Origin: JAYUHK01 sp043767025
Lineage (GTDB): Bacteria > Bacteroidota > Bacteroidia > Chitinophagales > Saprospiraceae
Direction: 5' to 3'
Length of the DNA stretch: 25,579 nucleotides
Assembly (NCBI GenBank): GCA_043767025.1
Contig: JAYUHK010000003.1
Location: 1 to 25,579, forward strand
This document shows, one piece after another, positions 16,301 to 25,327 of this stretch. A program made the position numbers and the translations under genes. How positions within the stretch are numbered: position 1 is the stretch's first letter; every line of letters begins with the position of its first letter. The notes under the pieces are model-generated. The model ran no database searches. It saw only the letters and a list, made by a program, of their open reading frames with translations, and was not told the origin of the DNA.

Positions 16301-19300
16301 TTATAGACCTGTTGGGTCAAATTGTCTATTCACTCCGAACCATTTGAGGGTTCGCTCGCCCAAGCCCGGCGCATTGACGTTGATTAGATAAACGCCGCTC
16401 GAAATCGGAATTCCTTTGCTGTTCTTCAAATCCCACTCCAAGTCTGGACTTATTTGTTTGTTCAGTCGCGGTGCGTTGTTGCCGTCTATCGGGTTGCCTA
16501 CCTCATCTCGCTTGTACTGCTTGATGAACCGCCCGTCCAAAGAGTAAATCGTCACGGTGCATTTTGCTGGCAAATTCGTTATTTTTACGATTTCTGAAAA
16601 CTGCGATATTTCGTAGTCAGAGAAGCCATAATACGGGTTCGGTACTACATTGATGTCGTCCAACGCGGTCACAGTAGTAGCTGCGGTCAGCGGCGATGCC
16701 ACTTTTCCTTTGATAGCAAACTGATAGGTCGGAAATCCATTTTTCTCCCCTTTCGGTTTCGTGACGGCGAAACTTCTATCTACACGCATTTTGACGACCA
16801 AATCATTTGGAATCAAACCGTCTTTGTAGGACAATAATTTAGCTCCTTGCGGCAGCATCGGGAAGCAAGTCCAAGCGATGTTTCGTAGTACAGCTGAACG
16901 TAAAATTGCGCCTTCTGACAAAACCAATTTGGTACGAATAAATTTACACGAATCGTATTCGGTTTGAGATACATAAATCATGTGCTGACCGCCAGAATAA
17001 ACACCGTACAGATTTTGCGGATTGTTAGTTCCTAAAAATTGTATTGAGTTCGGATTCCAAATCATATCGTTTCCGTTGGGACGTGCATCTGGATAAAATG
17101 GCTTGGTATTGATTCCATTAGGAAGTATTCGACCATCGTAGCAAGAGTTTTCGCCGAACCAAATGTTCAAGCGTTTTCCGGTTTCTACATTGACTGCATA
17201 GCCCGGAAACCAGCCCATACCTGTTGCATCTACTCCTGTGCTACCGTCTGGGGCAGCCTTGAAAGCATCTGCTGGGTCGGCATCTTTACCTACCGAAGCA
17301 CGCTTGCGGATTCCCCAACTTACACCACCACCTTCGGTCGGAAGTCCCAAATCCGTTGCTGTTGATTTATAGTATAAAGTAGAGGCGGTTTCCATTACCA
17401 CACAACGACTCCATTTTGATTTGTCGGACGTAAACACGATGTCCACATTTCTCATAGCCAGTTTTGCAACATCTCTCCATAATGTCGCACCCTCTCCATA
17501 ATAAGACGGCGTAAGGTATGGTGAATTTACAGGCGTTCCATCTGACCTATCCGTAACACACAAATAAAATGGTATGAATGGTTCTGCCTTTGACAATGCA
17601 AATTTAGGGTCTAATGAATTAGTGGCTCCGTTAATATCTTCTGTACGAATAAAATTATACACAGGGAACTCGCTTTCTTTTTGAATCCCGAACCATGACG
17701 GTTTACTTTTATCCGCATACTCTATCGCGCTGCCCACATAGCCGTTGTTTTGAACCAACAACGGTTTAGTACCAGCGTTCAAGACCTGACCTATCGTGAC
17801 GGAGAAGCCGTATTTTGCAATAATCTGCTCGTTGAGCTTGTCAATGCTGACATCTGACGAAATCTCGGTGCCGTCTTGTATGTTTTTTAGCTTCCAGTTG
17901 GCTCTCGCTTCCAAAGTGTCCCCTGCTGGATTGACGAAGTTATTGAACGTCAATTCAAACTCTCCGTCGAGTACGTCCAACGGATTGAACACTTTTATTC
18001 CAATCGGAGCTGCGCCCGGCTTATAGACAACGTGACCATTGAAGCCACCTGCTACGATTGCCTCTCTCATTCCGTCTTGCATATCCAAGAAATTACCATT
18101 GCTGCCTTCGCCGTCGATGCGGGTCACTATTGCGCCGTCGCCATACATGGCATTCAAAGTTTTATCCACCGTTGGGCGTGGGATTGGTACATAAATTTGC
18201 ACATTCCGACGACCTTCCAAGTAAGATTTGCGCTGACCGAGTTCAGTAGTTCCATCAAATGGCGCGTACTGATTGTAGGCATACGCTACGACTGTGTAGT
18301 AGTATTTGCGGTGATTGACCAAACGCTTATCCTGTGATTTTGTAAATTGGTCTTCTTTGACAGAAAAAGTATGCTGGATTCCTGCATCTAAACCTTGTGC
18401 TTTCACTGTTGGTATCCACACACGTCCGCCCACTTTGTTAGGATCTATGATAGCGTTCCAGTTATAAACATTTGTTATTTTATTTCTTAAATCAACTTGA
18501 TAAATCAATTTAGCTTTTTCTGGGTTGTCCTTATCCGCTAACGTAACTTCTGGTCCAGAAAGTTGGAAGATTTTATACCCTTCAAACTTATATGTGCTGT
18601 CCGCAATTCCTGTTGGTATTATCAAATCTCGCTCTACAAACTGCTCGTAAGCGTTGTTGGAAAGAAGATTATCATTTGTCAAAACCAATACCAACTCGCG
18701 GTCAAGCTCGATGAAGTCTGCATTTGGAGCATCAGGTCCATTTTGTGCTTTGAAGCAAGCGTTGAACAGATTTTGTGCCAAATCATCAGCCGCTTGGAGT
18801 GCTGCAAGGCTCGGGTTCGGGTATTGTTGGTCTGGCACCCAAGGCAAACCAATAATCAACTCGTTCACAGCTCCCGGCTGGAGTGTAAACGGACCTGACG
18901 CTTGCAGCGTACGGCGGTCACCGAATGGCAACGTAGAAAGCGGAGCGGGATAGCTCATAGACCAACCCGAAGTCTTATTGGGCGCAGCCGGAAACGCATA
19001 CCTCGTTCTATTTTGAGAAGTTAAGTCGTAGCCACTGCCCCCTACGGTCAAAGGCGTGCCATCTCTCCACTTGCCCGTGATGTAGTTGTAATATCCTTGC
19101 GCATCGTTGGGGTCGGTAGTAGCTGGTGGATTTGGTCCAACACCGCCATTGTTGTAATACATAAACGAGGACATTCCTAATTCATCTCCATTTTCGTTTA
19201 GAGGTCCGCGAAAGTAATCCAAGCCCAATATCGGCACGGTGTTGCAATAAGTAGGGGTAGCTCCACAAGCACAGCCAGCCTCCCCATCTACTGCGTCAGA

Positions 19301-20323
19301 GTTGTAAACATACGCCAAACTGCGGGTAGTATCACAGCCGATGTAGTCATCGGTAGCACAGCCCAAATCTGGGTCCATCCACATTGCGAAGTAGCAGCTG
19401 TCAATGTTGTCGGTTGCTCTATTGATAAGTTTATAACGCTGAAACGTCATATCGTTCAGTTCATCATTGGTGGCATAGCCGAAGGCTTGTACCTGTACCT
19501 CCATTCTGATATTGTCTCCTTTTGTTTGCGTGTGGGGTCCGCCGTTGTCGTTGTAAATCCAAAAAATCATTTGATCTGGATAAACAGGCATATCGCAGCC
19601 ACGAATTTCGATAATTGGGTAGTCTCCCTGTGAAGGGTCATAAACACCGTCTGGATTCTCCACGTCGTCATAAAATCCAGCCAAACCTTGTGTGGTATTG
19701 GGCAAATCAAAGCCATGAATTTCAGAGAAAAAGGGATTTCCTTTTCCGGGCCAACCTTTCAGCGAGTTGGGAATTTTATCGGGCGAAAGTGGCAGCTGTC
19801 CAGCCGCTTTTGCTTTTCTAAATTCTACCAAGAATTTGTCAATGTCTTTGGCGGTCACTATAAAGTGCTTGTCCCAGTTGGCGCAAGTCTTTTCTGTCAC
19901 AGTGCCGTCAGAAGGATTGAGCGGACCGGGCCAAAAATCGTTGGCTGTTGAGGTACGGTAAGTTTGAGCAGCAACTTTCAGGTTGCCTGCTCCATCTCTG
20001 CCGCCTATCCAAACAGAACCTGCAAAAATGGAGGAAACCTGCGGTAATCCGGGTGCCACCTTCGGGACGACGTATTTTCCGACTTTCAAATCCCACCAGA
20101 CATCGCCGCCGCCGAGCAAACGAGCGCGGACGTTGTTGATGTCCATGTCTATTTGGGCAGTAGAGTTGGCGCAGTTGGCGCGCTCCCACACGCGAGGCGG
20201 ATTATCAGTTCGGACGGGCGAGCCGTCGGGAGTAGTTTTGGGCTTGTCAGCCATTGCGGTCTGCACACTAAACACGCAGAGCAACAGTAGTAATAAAAAA
20301 TTTATTTTTTTCATAGTTATCAT
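16301..20323 (-). CDS. Giant exported protein with T9SS-like C-terminal domain
   Basis: This 1340-residue surface protein is of unknown function. A signal peptide precedes ADKPKTTPDG; Met4 (ATG at 20312-20314, MKKINFLL) is the more natural start than Met1. An N-terminal block (about 95-345) holds motifs I recall from large uncharacterised Bacteroidota/Ignavibacteria proteins: SVWIGGRDGAGNLKVAAQTY (103-122), DGVYDPSQGDYP (225-236), YPDQMIFWIYND (248-259) and DPDLGCATDDYIGCDT (317-332), the last rich in Asp and possibly Ca2+-binding. GDRRTLQASGPFTLQPGAVN follows near 465. The end (about 1222-1340) is Por-sorting or FlgD-like: VVPNPYYGF, VTIYSLDGRFIKQY, SSGVYLINV. Unlike standard sorting domains it carries about nine residues (NRQFDPTGL) after the last strand. 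The upstream receptor gene is 14 nt away, so co-transcription is nearly certain; the PorV-like gene lies downstream. Confidence 0.85.
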   Translation of the reverse strand: MITMKKINFLLLLLLCVFSVQTAMADKPKTTPDGSPVRTDNPPRVWERANCANSTAQIDMDINNVRARLLGGGDVWWDLKVGKYVVPKVAPGLPQVSSIFAGSVWIGGRDGAGNLKVAAQTYRTSTANDFWPGPLNPSDGTVTEKTCANWDKHFIVTAKDIDKFLVEFRKAKAAGQLPLSPDKIPNSLKGWPGKGNPFFSEIHGFDLPNTTQGLAGFYDDVENPDGVYDPSQGDYPIIEIRGCDMPVYPDQMIFWIYNDNGGPHTQTKGDNIRMEVQVQAFGYATNDELNDMTFQRYKLINRATDNIDSCYFAMWMDPDLGCATDDYIGCDTTRSLAYVYNSDAVDGEAGCACGATPTYCNTVPILGLDYFRGPLNENGDELGMSSFMYYNNGGVGPNPPATTDPNDAQGYYNYITGKWRDGTPLTVGGSGYDLTSQNRTRYAFPAAPNKTSGWSMSYPAPLSTLPFGDRRTLQASGPFTLQPGAVNELIIGLPWVPDQQYPNPSLAALQAADDLAQNLFNACFKAQNGPDAPNADFIELDRELVLVLTNDNLLSNNAYEQFVERDLIIPTGIADSTYKFEGYKIFQLSGPEVTLADKDNPEKAKLIYQVDLRNKITNVYNWNAIIDPNKVGGRVWIPTVKAQGLDAGIQHTFSVKEDQFTKSQDKRLVNHRKYYYTVVAYAYNQYAPFDGTTELGQRKSYLEGRRNVQIYVPIPRPTVDKTLNAMYGDGAIVTRIDGEGSNGNFLDMQDGMREAIVAGGFNGHVVYKPGAAPIGIKVFNPLDVLDGEFELTFNNFVNPAGDTLEARANWKLKNIQDGTEISSDVSIDKLNEQIIAKYGFSVTIGQVLNAGTKPLLVQNNGYVGSAIEYADKSKPSWFGIQKESEFPVYNFIRTEDINGATNSLDPKFALSKAEPFIPFYLCVTDRSDGTPVNSPYLTPSYYGEGATLWRDVAKLAMRNVDIVFTSDKSKWSRCVVMETASTLYYKSTATDLGLPTEGGGVSWGIRKRASVGKDADPADAFKAAPDGSTGVDATGMGWFPGYAVNVETGKRLNIWFGENSCYDGRILPNGINTKPFYPDARPNGNDMIWNPNSIQFLGTNNPQNLYGVYSGGQHMIYVSQTEYDSCKFIRTKLVLSEGAILRSAVLRNIAWTCFPMLPQGAKLLSYKDGLIPNDLVVKMRVDRSFAVTKPKGEKNGFPTYQFAIKGKVASPLTAATTVTALDDINVVPNPYYGFSDYEISQFSEIVKITNLPAKCTVTIYSLDGRFIKQYKRDEVGNPIDGNNAPRLNKQISPDLEWDLKNSKGIPISSGVYLINVNAPGLGERTLKWFGVNRQFDPTGL

Positions 20324-20337
20324 AAATTTAAAGTGTT

Positions 20338-23300
20338 TTAGAAATTAAAAGTTAAACCTGCATAAATACGACGCGGCAGTGTGAAGTTGCTTGGGTCGAG
20401 TAAAGCTCTTTGATAGGACTGAATAAAAGATTGATAGTCCCTGCCGCTGCTGCGAATTTGTGAAACCTGATCTACTCCAAAGTTGGATACCAAATATCCG
20501 TCGTCGGTAGCGGAACCCGTCACAGGGTAAGCTCCTTTTACGTTGCGAGTGTCGAATAAATTTTGGACACGGACAAATAAATTGACATCTAAATCTTTGG
20601 AGATGCTGACGGTTTTGTCTATCCGCATATCTACTCCAAATGTCCATGGCAAACGAGAACCGTTGATACTTCCTACCGTTCCTTCTCCACTGAACTGGCG
20701 TGGAAGTTGTTTGGCAGTATAAGGGCGACCCGAAACAGACGTTAATTGAATATTCAGACCGAACTCTTCGAGAATATTTACGCCGCCGACGCGGGGTCCA
20801 GTATATTGCTTGCCAGAGCCGTAGCGGTAATCTATGACGGCAGAGATTCTGTGACGCTCATCAAAAGAAAGCGGGAACAAGGTGCGAAGATTTCCGCGAG
20901 AGTTCAAGCCTTTTTGAGAGTTGGCATCGGAGCCAGTTGCGTCCGCGAATTGTAGCGTATAAGCAATATTCAACGTCAAGTTACCTGTGCGGCGAAGGTC
21001 ATACTGTAGCGTAAATCCTTTTACCGTCCCGAAGTCAATATTTCCGTAGGTATAGTATTGCGACAAAACTGGTACATACAAGTAAGTACGGCGTTGAATC
21101 ATATCGCGCATTTCTTTGTAGTACGCCGAAAGTTTGATAGCCGAAGAGTTGCTAATTTTTTGCTGAAAACCTACTTCATAGTCTATCGTGCGCTCTGGCT
21201 TGAGGTCTGGATTTTGAAGCGGTGCATCTTCCGTGTTTCTTCCCGGCTCATAGAGATAAAAATAATCTGCTGCGGTCGCAAAGCTGTTCGCTGGCGGACG
21301 CTGCGCCAAAATGTCGTAGTGCGCAAAGAAGTTAGCATCGTCCGAAATAGGGAACGAAAACGCCAAACGCGGCAACAAATTGACCTGCGGCTTGTAATCT
21401 TGGAACGATGAGTTCGGGTCGAATCCGCGCAACTGTATTTTGTCGTCTTTATTTACCAATTTAGGATATACGACTTCTCCTCCAAAAATCACGTTGCCGT
21501 CGTTGGCTGCTGTTCCGTTGGCAAAATACCACTGGTCGCCATTGCGGTACGCTTTTGGTGTCTTGGAATTGTCTGCATCTACATACACCTTGTAGTCGTC
21601 GCCGATGGTGCTGGGTCTGTTGCCACCAAATTTTCCAAAAAAGTCTTTTGCACCCTGAATAGCGTACAAAGAGTACGGATCTTTCATAACTTTTGTGTTT
21701 GCGTCAAAAACGTCTGCTCGAAGACCAACGCGGAAGATAATATCTTTGAACGTGAATTTGTCTTGCACATAAAGTGCTTGATAAATAGGACGATTGGGAG
21801 CTACGAGGAAAGTTCGCCGCCCTTCAGCATCTACCCCCGTAAAGAAATCATTGAACTGGACGTTGCCTTTGGTTCGGTTGCCCAAATAATCGTAACCGTA
21901 GTAGCTAATCAACTGTTGGTCCATCAATTCTTTTGGCGCAAACATAGAAAGTTTCAGCTGGTCAGGAGAAAGACCGTCGGTGTTTACATATTCATCAATT
22001 TTTTGACCCGTTAAGTTTCTGACTTCTTTGTAAAAATATAAATCCGCATCGTTGGTCACTAAATTACCGTGACGAGCCACCCTAATCTTCGGACCGCCAC
22101 TGCCCGGACCGCCAAGCGGAATAGAATCATAGCCTGCGATACTGTTGGTATCTATACCCGTGATGTGGCGATTGGCAGAAAGGCGAGCGAGTTGCCACAG
22201 TCCTTCTGGAGAAACGACATAGTCGCGGTCATCGCGCTGCTCATATATCAGACCCAACTGAATGGAGTGGCGACCTTTCTCGGAGCCGCCCAAAAGAAGG
22301 TCGAATCCCGTAGTTGCATTGAAAGTATAAGTATTATTTTCATTTTTTGAAAAACGATTGTAAACATCGCCTGTATTTCTAAAATTCCGCAGTCCCCAAA
22401 CTTTATCTACGTCTTGGGAAAAGAACGAATTGCGGGCAAGAAAAACATTATCGTTTCCGGTGTCTATGTTCTTGTTGTATGCGGTGCGGATAGGATTTTG
22501 AGTGCCGGGCGTGTAGCCTGTAAAGTCCCTACGATACCCAACATTTCCGAAGCGCACTGTTGGATTGTTAGGCAATGAAGGGTCTTGCGACCAATCGGAA
22601 ACACCATAAACTGGTGTCCATTGATAGTCAAATTTTCCTACATATCCGTAGTCAAAAAGTCTATCCTGATGGATTTGGTCTTCTCTGCGTGCGTAACCTT
22701 TTTCGTAGCTCGCTTGCAACGTATAATATGCGTTGCGAATCAGCGCGCCTTTTTTGGCTTTTGCTTCGGCAGCGTCGGCGGTAGAAGTGGCTGCGTTACC
22801 GCTCAATCGGTGACGGAATCGAAGATTGACTCGAAAGCGATTGTCGTAGTCAAATGGATTGCGTGCAGAGTTCAGCATCGTCCAGTCGCCAGAAGAAAAT
22901 AAACTTTTATTCGGAGAAAATTGGTCTTTGGTATTGCTGTAGTTTCCTGAAAGCGTCATATCAATGGCTTCATTGATGCGAAAATCTAATTTGCCTGTCA
23001 AATCCAATCGTCGGTTGCCTTCATTGGGTGCTGCTTTGAGCAATTCTATGTCTTCTTTTCTAATAAATTCTGCTGCTGACACGTTGGTAGCTCCCAACAG
23101 TCGAGTTGGGTTGGCTTCGATTTCAGCAATTTTTGCATCTTTTACTTTATAAACGCCAAAAGCACGCGGATTATCGTCGTCTTTTTGGTTGTATTGTCCC
23201 GTAAAGCGGAAACCTAATATGCTTTCTCCTTTTTTGTTCTTCAAAATCGGCGCACTCATGCTCAAATTCAAAAGCGTCTGCCCGTAGGGGTCTAAATATT

Positions 23301-24006
23301 TGGAGGTTTCTGCTTCAAACGCTCCCGAAAATTTGGAAGCTGGACCTTTGGACGTGATAGAGATGATACCGCCCGTCACGTCGCCGTACTGCGCTTCGAT
23401 ACCGCCTGTGATGACTTGGAGTTGCTCTATGTCCAAACTCGGCGGCAAAGCTCCCCGCACCCGCACACCGTCCAATATGTAGGCGGTCGCATCGGAGCGC
23501 GAGCCTTTTATGGTCACGTCGCCCCCGTCTATGGCAGACAAGCCAGCCGTAGTGGCTGCTATTCCGTTGATGTCACGAGTAGGGAGGTTACGGATTTCTT
23601 CAGAGGTCAGCGTCTGTCCGCCTGTGGTTTTATCCAGCTCGATGAGCGGTTTTTTATACTCCGTAATGATGACCTCGCCGAGCAACTTTGCGTTGTCAGA
23701 AAGTCTGACATTCAAAGCATTGGCTTGACCAGCCTTTACGACTACGCCATTCGTAACGCTTTTGGAGTAGCCGATGTAAGTTACTTCGACTTCGTAAGTA
23801 CCCGGGTCTAACCCAATGCTGTAGTTTCCGTCAAAGTCTGTAGCTGTGCCTACTGTTTTACCGCCTTTTTTGAGTACAATGTTGGCTTGAATAATTCCAG
23901 ATCCATCTTTTTCGTCTGTCACTTTTCCTTGCAGAGAGGTTTGGGCGAAAGTTGCGCTTCCTACGAGAAGGAGCGGCATCATAATAAGTAAAAGTTTGCG
24001 TATCAT
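20338..24006 (-). CDS. TonB-dependent receptor with carboxypeptidase-regulatory-like domain
   Basis: This 1222-residue outer-membrane protein has a signal peptide (MIRKLLLIMMPLLLVGSATF, then AQ), a carboxypeptidase-regulatory-like fold (about 24-103; GKVTDEKDGSGIIQANIVL, GNYSIGLDPGTYEVEVTYIG), a plug (about 110-220) with VTIKGSRSDATAYILDGVRV and TGGIEAQYGDVTGGIISITS, and a long beta-barrel ending in AGLTFNF, with the terminal Phe expected for BAM-inserted barrels. It is longer than siderophore receptors and closer to SusC-like or Oar-like receptors, but no SusD-like lipoprotein gene is adjacent; the giant exported protein takes that place 14 nt downstream. The ligand is unknown. The 130-nt upstream region is AT-rich with an ATCTTT/AAAGAT hairpin (24012-24027) and no exact TAnnTTTG box. 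Confidence 0.93.
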   Translation of the reverse strand: MIRKLLLIMMPLLLVGSATFAQTSLQGKVTDEKDGSGIIQANIVLKKGGKTVGTATDFDGNYSIGLDPGTYEVEVTYIGYSKSVTNGVVVKAGQANALNVRLSDNAKLLGEVIITEYKKPLIELDKTTGGQTLTSEEIRNLPTRDINGIAATTAGLSAIDGGDVTIKGSRSDATAYILDGVRVRGALPPSLDIEQLQVITGGIEAQYGDVTGGIISITSKGPASKFSGAFEAETSKYLDPYGQTLLNLSMSAPILKNKKGESILGFRFTGQYNQKDDDNPRAFGVYKVKDAKIAEIEANPTRLLGATNVSAAEFIRKEDIELLKAAPNEGNRRLDLTGKLDFRINEAIDMTLSGNYSNTKDQFSPNKSLFSSGDWTMLNSARNPFDYDNRFRVNLRFRHRLSGNAATSTADAAEAKAKKGALIRNAYYTLQASYEKGYARREDQIHQDRLFDYGYVGKFDYQWTPVYGVSDWSQDPSLPNNPTVRFGNVGYRRDFTGYTPGTQNPIRTAYNKNIDTGNDNVFLARNSFFSQDVDKVWGLRNFRNTGDVYNRFSKNENNTYTFNATTGFDLLLGGSEKGRHSIQLGLIYEQRDDRDYVVSPEGLWQLARLSANRHITGIDTNSIAGYDSIPLGGPGSGGPKIRVARHGNLVTNDADLYFYKEVRNLTGQKIDEYVNTDGLSPDQLKLSMFAPKELMDQQLISYYGYDYLGNRTKGNVQFNDFFTGVDAEGRRTFLVAPNRPIYQALYVQDKFTFKDIIFRVGLRADVFDANTKVMKDPYSLYAIQGAKDFFGKFGGNRPSTIGDDYKVYVDADNSKTPKAYRNGDQWYFANGTAANDGNVIFGGEVVYPKLVNKDDKIQLRGFDPNSSFQDYKPQVNLLPRLAFSFPISDDANFFAHYDILAQRPPANSFATAADYFYLYEPGRNTEDAPLQNPDLKPERTIDYEVGFQQKISNSSAIKLSAYYKEMRDMIQRRTYLYVPVLSQYYTYGNIDFGTVKGFTLQYDLRRTGNLTLNIAYTLQFADATGSDANSQKGLNSRGNLRTLFPLSFDERHRISAVIDYRYGSGKQYTGPRVGGVNILEEFGLNIQLTSVSGRPYTAKQLPRQFSGEGTVGSINGSRLPWTFGVDMRIDKTVSISKDLDVNLFVRVQNLFDTRNVKGAYPVTGSATDDGYLVSNFGVDQVSQIRSSGRDYQSFIQSYQRALLDPSNFTLPRRIYAGLTFNF

Positions 24007-24136
24007 ATATTATCTTTTTTTAAAGATTTAATAAAAAAATATCTTTCTTGTTTGAAGTGTCGAAATATTAAGGCGCAATGTTAATAAAATTAACTATAAC
24101 CACAAAATATTTTAACAAATAGTCGTTAGTTTTTCT

Positions 24137-25078
24137 TTAATTGGTTAAAATTTTCTGCAACAACACTTCGGAAAGCGCGCGCTTGGACTCTACCGTCCAG
24201 CCAGCAATATGCGGCGAAAACACCACGTTTTCTAACGAATACAACTCCGCATAGAGTCTTTTTTCTTGCTCCGAAAAAGTATCGGTTCTCTCGTTTTCAA
24301 AAACATCAAGACAAGCTCCGCCGATTTTTTTATTCCGCAAAGCGGCGAGCAAATCTTCGGTATTCAGGACTTGACCGCGCGAAGTATTGATTATCACGAC
24401 TCCGTCTTTGCATTTTTTGAAATAATTTTCATCGCCCAAATGCCGTGTTTCGTCCGTAAGGGGCAGATGAAAACTGATAATGTCCGCCTCCGACTGAATT
24501 TGCTCTGGCGCGACCTCCTCTACGTGAGGAAAATTCGCTGCATATCCGTCGCTCAAATACTTGTCGTAAGCCAAAATCTTTGTTTCCCAGCCCGATAGTT
24601 TTTTTGCAAAACTACTTCCTGTATGTCCAAAGCCGACAATCCCAATCGTTTTTCCACGCAACTCGAAGCCGCGATTTTTTTCGCGCTGCCAAGAAAAATT
24701 CCGTACTTCGCGGTCGGCACGGACGAGGTGATTGGCAAGTGCGAGCAACATTCCGACGGCGTGTTCGGCGACGGCGTTCCGGTTGCCTTCGGGCGAGTTA
24801 TAAACGGAAACGCCGAGTTGAGCGGCGTATTTTTTGTCTATAATTTCCATTCCCGAGCCGAGCCGAGCCACGAATTTCAAATTTTTGGCAGCATCTAAAA
24901 GCGTTTTATTGACCAAAATTTTGCTGTTGATTATCAGCCCTTCGTAAGCTCCGATTTGTTGGCGCACTTCGTCCAGATTGATATTGGGTTGGTAGTTACA
25001 TTCGTAGCCTGCCGCCGCCAAACCTTCTAACAATATTTGATGCACGTCGTCGGTGATTAAAACTTTTTTTTGCTGCAC
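24137..25078 (-). CDS. D-2-hydroxyacid dehydrogenase, phosphoglycerate-dehydrogenase-like
   Basis: This 313-residue NAD-dependent dehydrogenase has a split catalytic domain around a Rossmann fold: GIVGFGHTG (146-154) with Asp172 at the end of beta-2, which favours NAD over NADP. The catalytic triad is Arg234 (NTSRG), Glu263 (LDVFENE) and His290 (SPHIAGW). NSPEGNRNAVAEHAVGMLLA (94-113) is typical of SerA-type enzymes. There is no ACT or regulatory domain, so it resembles short phosphoglycerate dehydrogenases or related 2-hydroxyacid reductases. The substrate, 3-phosphoglycerate or another 2-oxoacid, is not settled by the sequence; no serine-pathway gene is adjacent. It precedes the receptor module by 130 nt on the same strand. 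Confidence 0.92.
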   Translation of the reverse strand: MQQKKVLITDDVHQILLEGLAAAGYECNYQPNINLDEVRQQIGAYEGLIINSKILVNKTLLDAAKNLKFVARLGSGMEIIDKKYAAQLGVSVYNSPEGNRNAVAEHAVGMLLALANHLVRADREVRNFSWQREKNRGFELRGKTIGIVGFGHTGSSFAKKLSGWETKILAYDKYLSDGYAANFPHVEEVAPEQIQSEADIISFHLPLTDETRHLGDENYFKKCKDGVVIINTSRGQVLNTEDLLAALRNKKIGGACLDVFENERTDTFSEQEKRLYAELYSLENVVFSPHIAGWTVESKRALSEVLLQKILTN

Positions 25079-25092
25079 GTTTTTTTAAGTAA

Positions 25093-25125
25093 GGTAAAGG
25101 TAGTATTTTTGAAAATAATTGCAAA
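25093..25125 (-). promoter_or_regulatory. Promoter candidate for the dehydrogenase (TTTGC/TACCTTTA)
   Basis: On the minus strand, GCAAAG gives TTTGC (25125-25121), then 18 nt, then TACCTTTA (25102-25095), one base short of TAnnTTTG at the final G, about 16 nt before the ATG. The spacing fits Bacteroidota promoters. Confidence 0.4.
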
Positions 25126-25235
25126 GTCAGAATGAGTAAGCCGCATTATTCGGCGTGTGAGTGGGTCGTTTGAGTGAGTAAATGAAAACTCGTTGGACTG
25201 CAATCGCTTGTAAAAATCGGAAAAAATCGGAATAG

Positions 25236-25243
25236 CAAAGATA
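25236..25243 (-). promoter_or_regulatory. Second -7 element upstream of the dehydrogenase (TATCTTTG)
   Basis: TATCTTTG on the minus strand is an exact TAnnTTTG match and continues as TATCTTTGC, but no TTG/TTTG lies at the right distance. It would give a leader of roughly 150 nt. Confidence 0.35.
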
Positions 25244-25327
25244 GCAAAACGACTTTTTTTTTCATAATTATTTGCAATAAATCCGAGATTAGTTTAATAA
25301 CTGATGTTACGCAGATACATTTTGACT

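Larger units (their letters stand above)
25079..25327. other. Intergenic region upstream of the dehydrogenase
   Basis: No gene is supported in these 249 nt. Besides the promoter candidates listed separately, it holds a direct repeat AAATCGG (twice near 25214-25230), a pair of AGCAAA motifs near 25234-25248, and T- and A-runs. It joins the dispersed repeat at 25328. Confidence 0.5.

Noticed and set aside
20338..24006. SusC/SusD polysaccharide utilisation locus
   Set aside because: No SusD-like lipoprotein, glycoside hydrolase or SusC-specific regulator is near; the downstream partner is a non-SusD giant protein.
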